From positions 1 to 22,810 of the forward strand of contig VKHL01000264.1 of NCBI GenBank assembly GCA_015146655.1: 22,810 nt of DNA, given 5' to 3'. The notes beneath the pieces are model-generated. The model was not told the DNA's origin, made no database searches, and was given only the letters and a program-made list of their open reading frames with translations. The position numbers were made by a program, and so were the translations under genes. Below, in pieces: positions 19,827-22,810 of the stretch (positions within the stretch are counted from its first letter, which is position 1; each line of letters begins with the position of its first letter). Source of the stretch: Ochromonas danica (taxonomy: Eukaryota > Sar > Chrysophyceae > Chromulinales > Chromulinaceae).

Positions 19827-19900
19827 ATAAAATAAACAACAGAACGGTTAATTCATTCACACTTCAATGCTCCGTGATAGCAGAAAAATATCTTACCGTC

Positions 19901-21028
19901 TTAGAGTCTATACTCCAATTGAACTTGAACAATACTATCTGCTCGACTATTGTCGACTGCTTCTTCGAAACTTGTATCTTGCACCTGACTTGGCAAGCCT
20001 TTCCTTCGGCGATAAGCTGACAGAGAAACATAGACGATATAGGCCAAAATAGCAGTTCCAGTTAAGGAAACTACTACGATAGCAGCAACTTCACCATCCG
20101 TGAGTCCATTGTCATATCGAGGGTGGTAGGTTGGTCTGAATGTAGGTGGTGCTTCGGTCAAATTCAATGTAACCAATTCCAAAGCAGTAGGAATGGTGAC
20201 ATTGATAAAGTTGCTGGCATTAGCCTCAACAGCAACAGCTCCAAGTTGTAAAGTAAAATCGTCGGTATTAATGCTCTTATTCATAGTGTAGGAGATATGA
20301 TTGAAGAGGAGTGTAACATTGCCACCATATTAAGGATAATCGACCAGCGCCAGAGTTGTAGAAGTGATTGCAACAGTATAATTTGCCACGCGAGCAGCAA
20401 GACGCCTGCGAGAACCCTCTTCAAGCCTACGAGAACCAGCCGAACCTTCAAGGAAAATGCGATCTGTACGGACATAGACGATAATATTGACGCTGACATT
20501 TAAAACACGTGATTGAGCCAAACGAACAGCAAATTGCTCGTTATCATCCAATTCCCGCTGATAATCTACCATTAATGCAATGTTGCTATATACAACAATG
20601 ACTGGAAGGAATTGAAAGGTGGGAGAATAGGATGGAGATGCTGTTGGTTTTCTGGAAGGGGCTAACGATGGCCTACGTGTTATAGTAGGAGCTTGAGTGG
20701 AAGGTGATGGAGTTGGAGCAAAAGAGGTGGTGGGAGCAACAGTATTCGTGGGAGCACCAGTAGCTGTGGGATAACGAGTAACGGAAGGGGCCTTCGAAGG
20801 CATACGACTGGGTGCAGCACTCGTGGGCACCACGGAAGGAGCATGACTGGGAGCTACAGAAGGAGACACGGAGGGAACAACTGAAGGAGCAAACGTTGGG
20901 TCCCAAGAAGGAGCTTCGGTTGGAGCAAATGATGGGGCCCAAGAAGGAGCATCGGTTGGAGCATGAGTCGGAGCAAACGTTGGGGCCCTTGAAGGCACTT
21001 CGGTTGGAGCAACCGTTAGGGTTAGGGT
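19901..21028 (-). pseudogene. Pro/Thr-rich type I membrane surface protein with an in-frame stop
   Basis: Likely a cell-surface protein. The ectodomain starts with about 110 residues of period-4 repeats such as APTEAPSWDPTFAPS, in the style of heterokont surface proteins. A folded domain follows (VIVVYSNIALMVDYQREL, SVNIIVYVRTDRIFLEG). An in-frame TAA at 20332-20330 interrupts it. The same frame then runs on with YGGNVTLLFNHISYTMNKS through FINVTIPTALELV to a transmembrane helix (EVAAIVVVSLTGTAILAYIV) and a basic stop-transfer RRRKG, and ends at 19901. No other frame change is needed, so it is one gene with a nonsense mutation, or an allele with a sequencing error. The 5' end reads directly into a telomere-like tract (translating as TLTLT), and no signal peptide is seen, so the N-terminus is probably lost or lies in an unseen exon. 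Confidence 0.7.
21015..21028 (+). repeat. Telomere-like tract at the 5' edge of the surface-protein gene
   Basis: Two TTAGGG units plus flanking bases. On the minus strand they immediately precede the Pro/Thr repeat coding region. Confidence 0.85.
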
Positions 21029-21192
21029 TGTTGACTTTGATTGGAGTGTTTGAGTATTTTGTAAGCTGTTTGCTTCTTTCTAACGGCTCATTGTTTTCTA
21101 TTCGAAATGTTTGGAATTTATCCGAATGGTTGTCGCTATAATTGTTGTAGTTTAGCATAGATTATTACAGCGTCTTTCCGGTGCTTAGGGGC

Positions 21193-21346
21193 GGGTCACA
21201 CGGACCAAACTGAAACGCTGCTTTCCGAAATTGCAGTTTGGGGAGTGTCGTTTCTTTCTTGGGTCACACGGCACCGAAAGTGCCATTTCGGAAAGTGACC
21301 CGAAAGGGTCCTGGACGTTAACTTCACATTTTATGTCCAGGACCCT
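21193..21346. repeat. Sub-terminal repeats of the Harbinger element
   Basis: GGGTCACACGG occurs at 21193-21203 and 21261-21271. The segment 21261-21301 is an imperfect palindrome opened by GGGTCAC and closed by GTGACCC. A perfect 12-bp inverted repeat, AGGGTCCTGGAC (21305-21316) and GTCCAGGACCCT (21335-21346), follows with an 18-base loop. Such arrays are typical transposase-binding sites. Confidence 0.75.
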
Positions 21347-21377
21347 CCAACTTTTCTTTTTCAGTTATTGATGCTCT

Positions 21378-22168
21378 GTGATTAACCAAATGGGAAACCT
21401 TCTACACAGTGCTGTTGCTCAGCATGTATTGATCACTCTTGACCCAATTTTCAGTGAAATTGATGGAGAATTAATTGAAATCATACCACCAGGAATTAGG
21501 ACACAGCCTAATCACCACCGAGACCGAGGATATGCACTAACTGAAGTCAATCATCTTTCAGACGCAATGTTTTCAACTATGTTTCGAATGGATCGAGCTG
21601 CCTTTGCTAGTTTGCTTCGTCTTGTGTCTCCATTTCTTCCGGACATTGATGAGCACATGGCTATCGTGTCTTCAGGGTCTTACATCACAAAAGCCACCAA
21701 GCTGTACGCCACTCTACGCTATCTTGCTGGAGGGTCGTATATTGATATCTGCTTCGTGTGGGGGATTTCGAAGACGTCCTTTTTCCACTGATCACTATCG
21801 AGGAGTTGTTTGGCCTACAATGGAGGCGCTCGATCAAACCTTCACTATTGGTCTTCCTGTTCATGATGTTCTCGCTTTGGAGAGAATGGCGCCCTCTGCG
21901 CTGTGCGTATAAGCGATGGACTCTGATTCTAACCGTGTGTGCCAAACTTCATAACTATTGTCTCGACGGAGATGTACCTTTAGTTACTCACCGCTATTAT
22001 GAAGACGTTGAGGAGGGTGATGATCCCCAAGTGCTTTTGAATGAGCATACAGCAGAATCTGGTCGAGTCACTGGTCCATGCTGCAAGCGCACAGCTTTCA
22101 CACGAAGACTTGAAGAAAGGGGAGTGAGAAGACCGGCATTTGCAACAATGAATTCACGTGAAAATTAA
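21378..22168 (+). pseudogene. PIF/Harbinger transposase with its catalytic core deleted
   Basis: The N-terminal part is intact in one frame (21378-21787): MFRMDRAAFASLLRLVSPFL, then KLYATLRYLAGGSYIDICF and WGISKTSFF, the usual region ahead of the DDE domain. A frameshift leads to VVWPTMEALDQTFTIGLP and LALERMA. Around 21890 the sequence jumps, in a third frame, to RPLRCAYKRWTLILTVCAKL and HNYCLD, which is the C-terminal end of the DDE_Tnp_4 domain. Most of the nuclease domain between these points, including the acidic catalytic residues, is missing. The segment ends at a TAA at 22168. No activity is expected. Confidence 0.85.
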
Positions 22169-22810
22169 GGTTACTTATTATATTAAAAATCAATCTCTTG
22201 TAATTGTTAAACGCCACGCTAATCTTCGTCTTAAGCTCGCGATAGTGAGTCCTAAGCCACGCAGCATCTCGAGGAGGGCGATTTGATTGAGAAGGGTTAA
22301 TATCCCAGCAGTGCGAGGCAATCTGCTCCATTCCTGCGACTACAATGGATAATCCCGCTTTGTTTATAGCGCTTCCTTGAATGCAAGCATTCGTATATTG
22401 GTAAGTTTGGTAGTTGTTGAATTTTTCAACAAGCCTATTCCACGGATCTGCCTCTGGTTCATCCGTGTCTAGTTCACACCTTGTCTTCTCTCTCAAAGCA
22501 CCTGTCCAGTCTCATGCAGCAGAAGGGTCGACGCGCAGGTGCAAAATGCGTGCAATGTCATGCTTAGAGGTCATGGCTTGCCTTTCCTTTTCTTCACTGA
22601 CCTCATGCCTTAGACGGTCCCTTGCCTCCGATAAAATTGCCGTTCTTTTTTCCTGAGAAATATTATATTTCCAAAATTTATCCGCCCTATGCCTTTGTTC
22701 AATAGTTAGGTTTCCCCATTTTTTATACGACTTATAAAACTCCTTGCCATCAATGCAATCGCTTGATTTTAATTTTCCCAGCAAGTTCATGATGAGATCT
22801 GGGTCCATTC
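22098..22810 (-). pseudogene. Harbinger companion protein (ORF2), partial, with an in-frame stop
   Basis: Two minus-strand frames, 22808-22512 and 22496-22098, are in the same phase and separated only by a TGA at 22514-22512. The first is highly charged and helical (TIEQRHRADKFWKYNISQEK). The second has EADPWNRLVEKFNNYQTYQY and RPPRDAAWLRTHYRELKTKI, a pattern seen in the Myb/MADF-like second proteins that accompany PIF/Harbinger transposases and help DNA binding and nuclear import. The 5' end may lie beyond the window, although an ATG occurs at 22808. The 3' end overlaps the transposase relic on the opposite strand by about 70 bases. Confidence 0.6.

Larger units (their letters stand above)
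21185..22810 (+). mobile_element. PIF/Harbinger DNA transposon, 3' end outside the window
   Basis: The element seems to start with GGGGCGGGTCACACGG at 21188, right after TTA (21185-21187), which fits the TWA target-site preference of PIF/Harbinger. The left 180 bases hold sub-terminal repeats, then come a plus-strand transposase relic and a minus-strand companion ORF, the usual two-gene, tail-to-tail layout of this superfamily. Both genes are damaged, so the copy is non-autonomous. The right terminal repeat is not in the window. Confidence 0.75.

Noticed and set aside
19654-19830. tRNA-like GGTTCGTAC motifs
   Set aside because: No acceptor, D or anticodon stems can be paired around either copy.
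20812-21141. 109-codon plus-strand frame with repeated LGPKKE-like units
   Set aside because: It is the antisense reading of the Pro/Thr repeats. The opposite strand has a transmembrane helix and a coherent ectodomain.

Overview
The window is nuclear DNA of a microbial eukaryote. Genes have short GT-AG introns (about 70-300 bp). The kinesin-2 gene implies an organism that builds flagella. A membrane protein with a Pro/Thr/Ser/Ala-rich ectodomain in the periodic P-[ST]-x-x-P style common in heterokonts, a PIF/Harbinger element with its companion ORF and an RHS/Crinkler-type ATPase-nuclease gene all fit a stramenopile (heterokont) protist. That placement is an inference, not a proof. No prokaryotic, organellar, rRNA or tRNA gene was found.

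Layout: 1-540 holds a TTAGGG tract next to a partial minus-strand ORF, then a long palindromic inverted duplication. 1202-2523 (+) is glycine amidinotransferase in two exons. 3113-7056 (+) is a kinesin-2 motor in five exons. 7600-8763 (-) is the PP2A activator PTPA in one exon. 8764-11384 is a gene-poor stretch holding two fossils: an F-box/LRR-like pseudogene (9512-10124 -) and one exon-like relic of delta-aminolevulinate dehydratase (about 10708-10905 -). 11385-14131 (-) is an ATPase-plus-nuclease gene split by a frameshift, with duplicated and inverted repeats at its 5' side. 14960-15255 carries an unrecognised gene remnant. 15563-18879 (+) is a three-exon SUCO/SLP1-type mid-SUN protein full of trinucleotide repeats. 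19227-19554 may be a tiny two-exon gene. 19571-19830 is a patch of telomere-like and short tandem repeats. 19901-21028 (-) is a Pro/Thr-rich type I membrane protein with an in-frame stop. 21185-22810 is a PIF/Harbinger element running off the right edge, with its catalytic core deleted.

Four genes look intact: amidinotransferase, kinesin-2, PTPA and the SUN protein. They are unrelated housekeeping functions and do not form a pathway. Between them lie decayed genes and mobile-element parts. Short (TTAGGG)n tracts occur at five places, several right at the edge of a gene or gene fragment. They may be scars of telomere-mediated repair, or telo-box-like promoter elements. The most system-like item is the ATPase-nuclease locus, a family linked to retrotransposon hot spots and secreted effectors, although this copy is broken.
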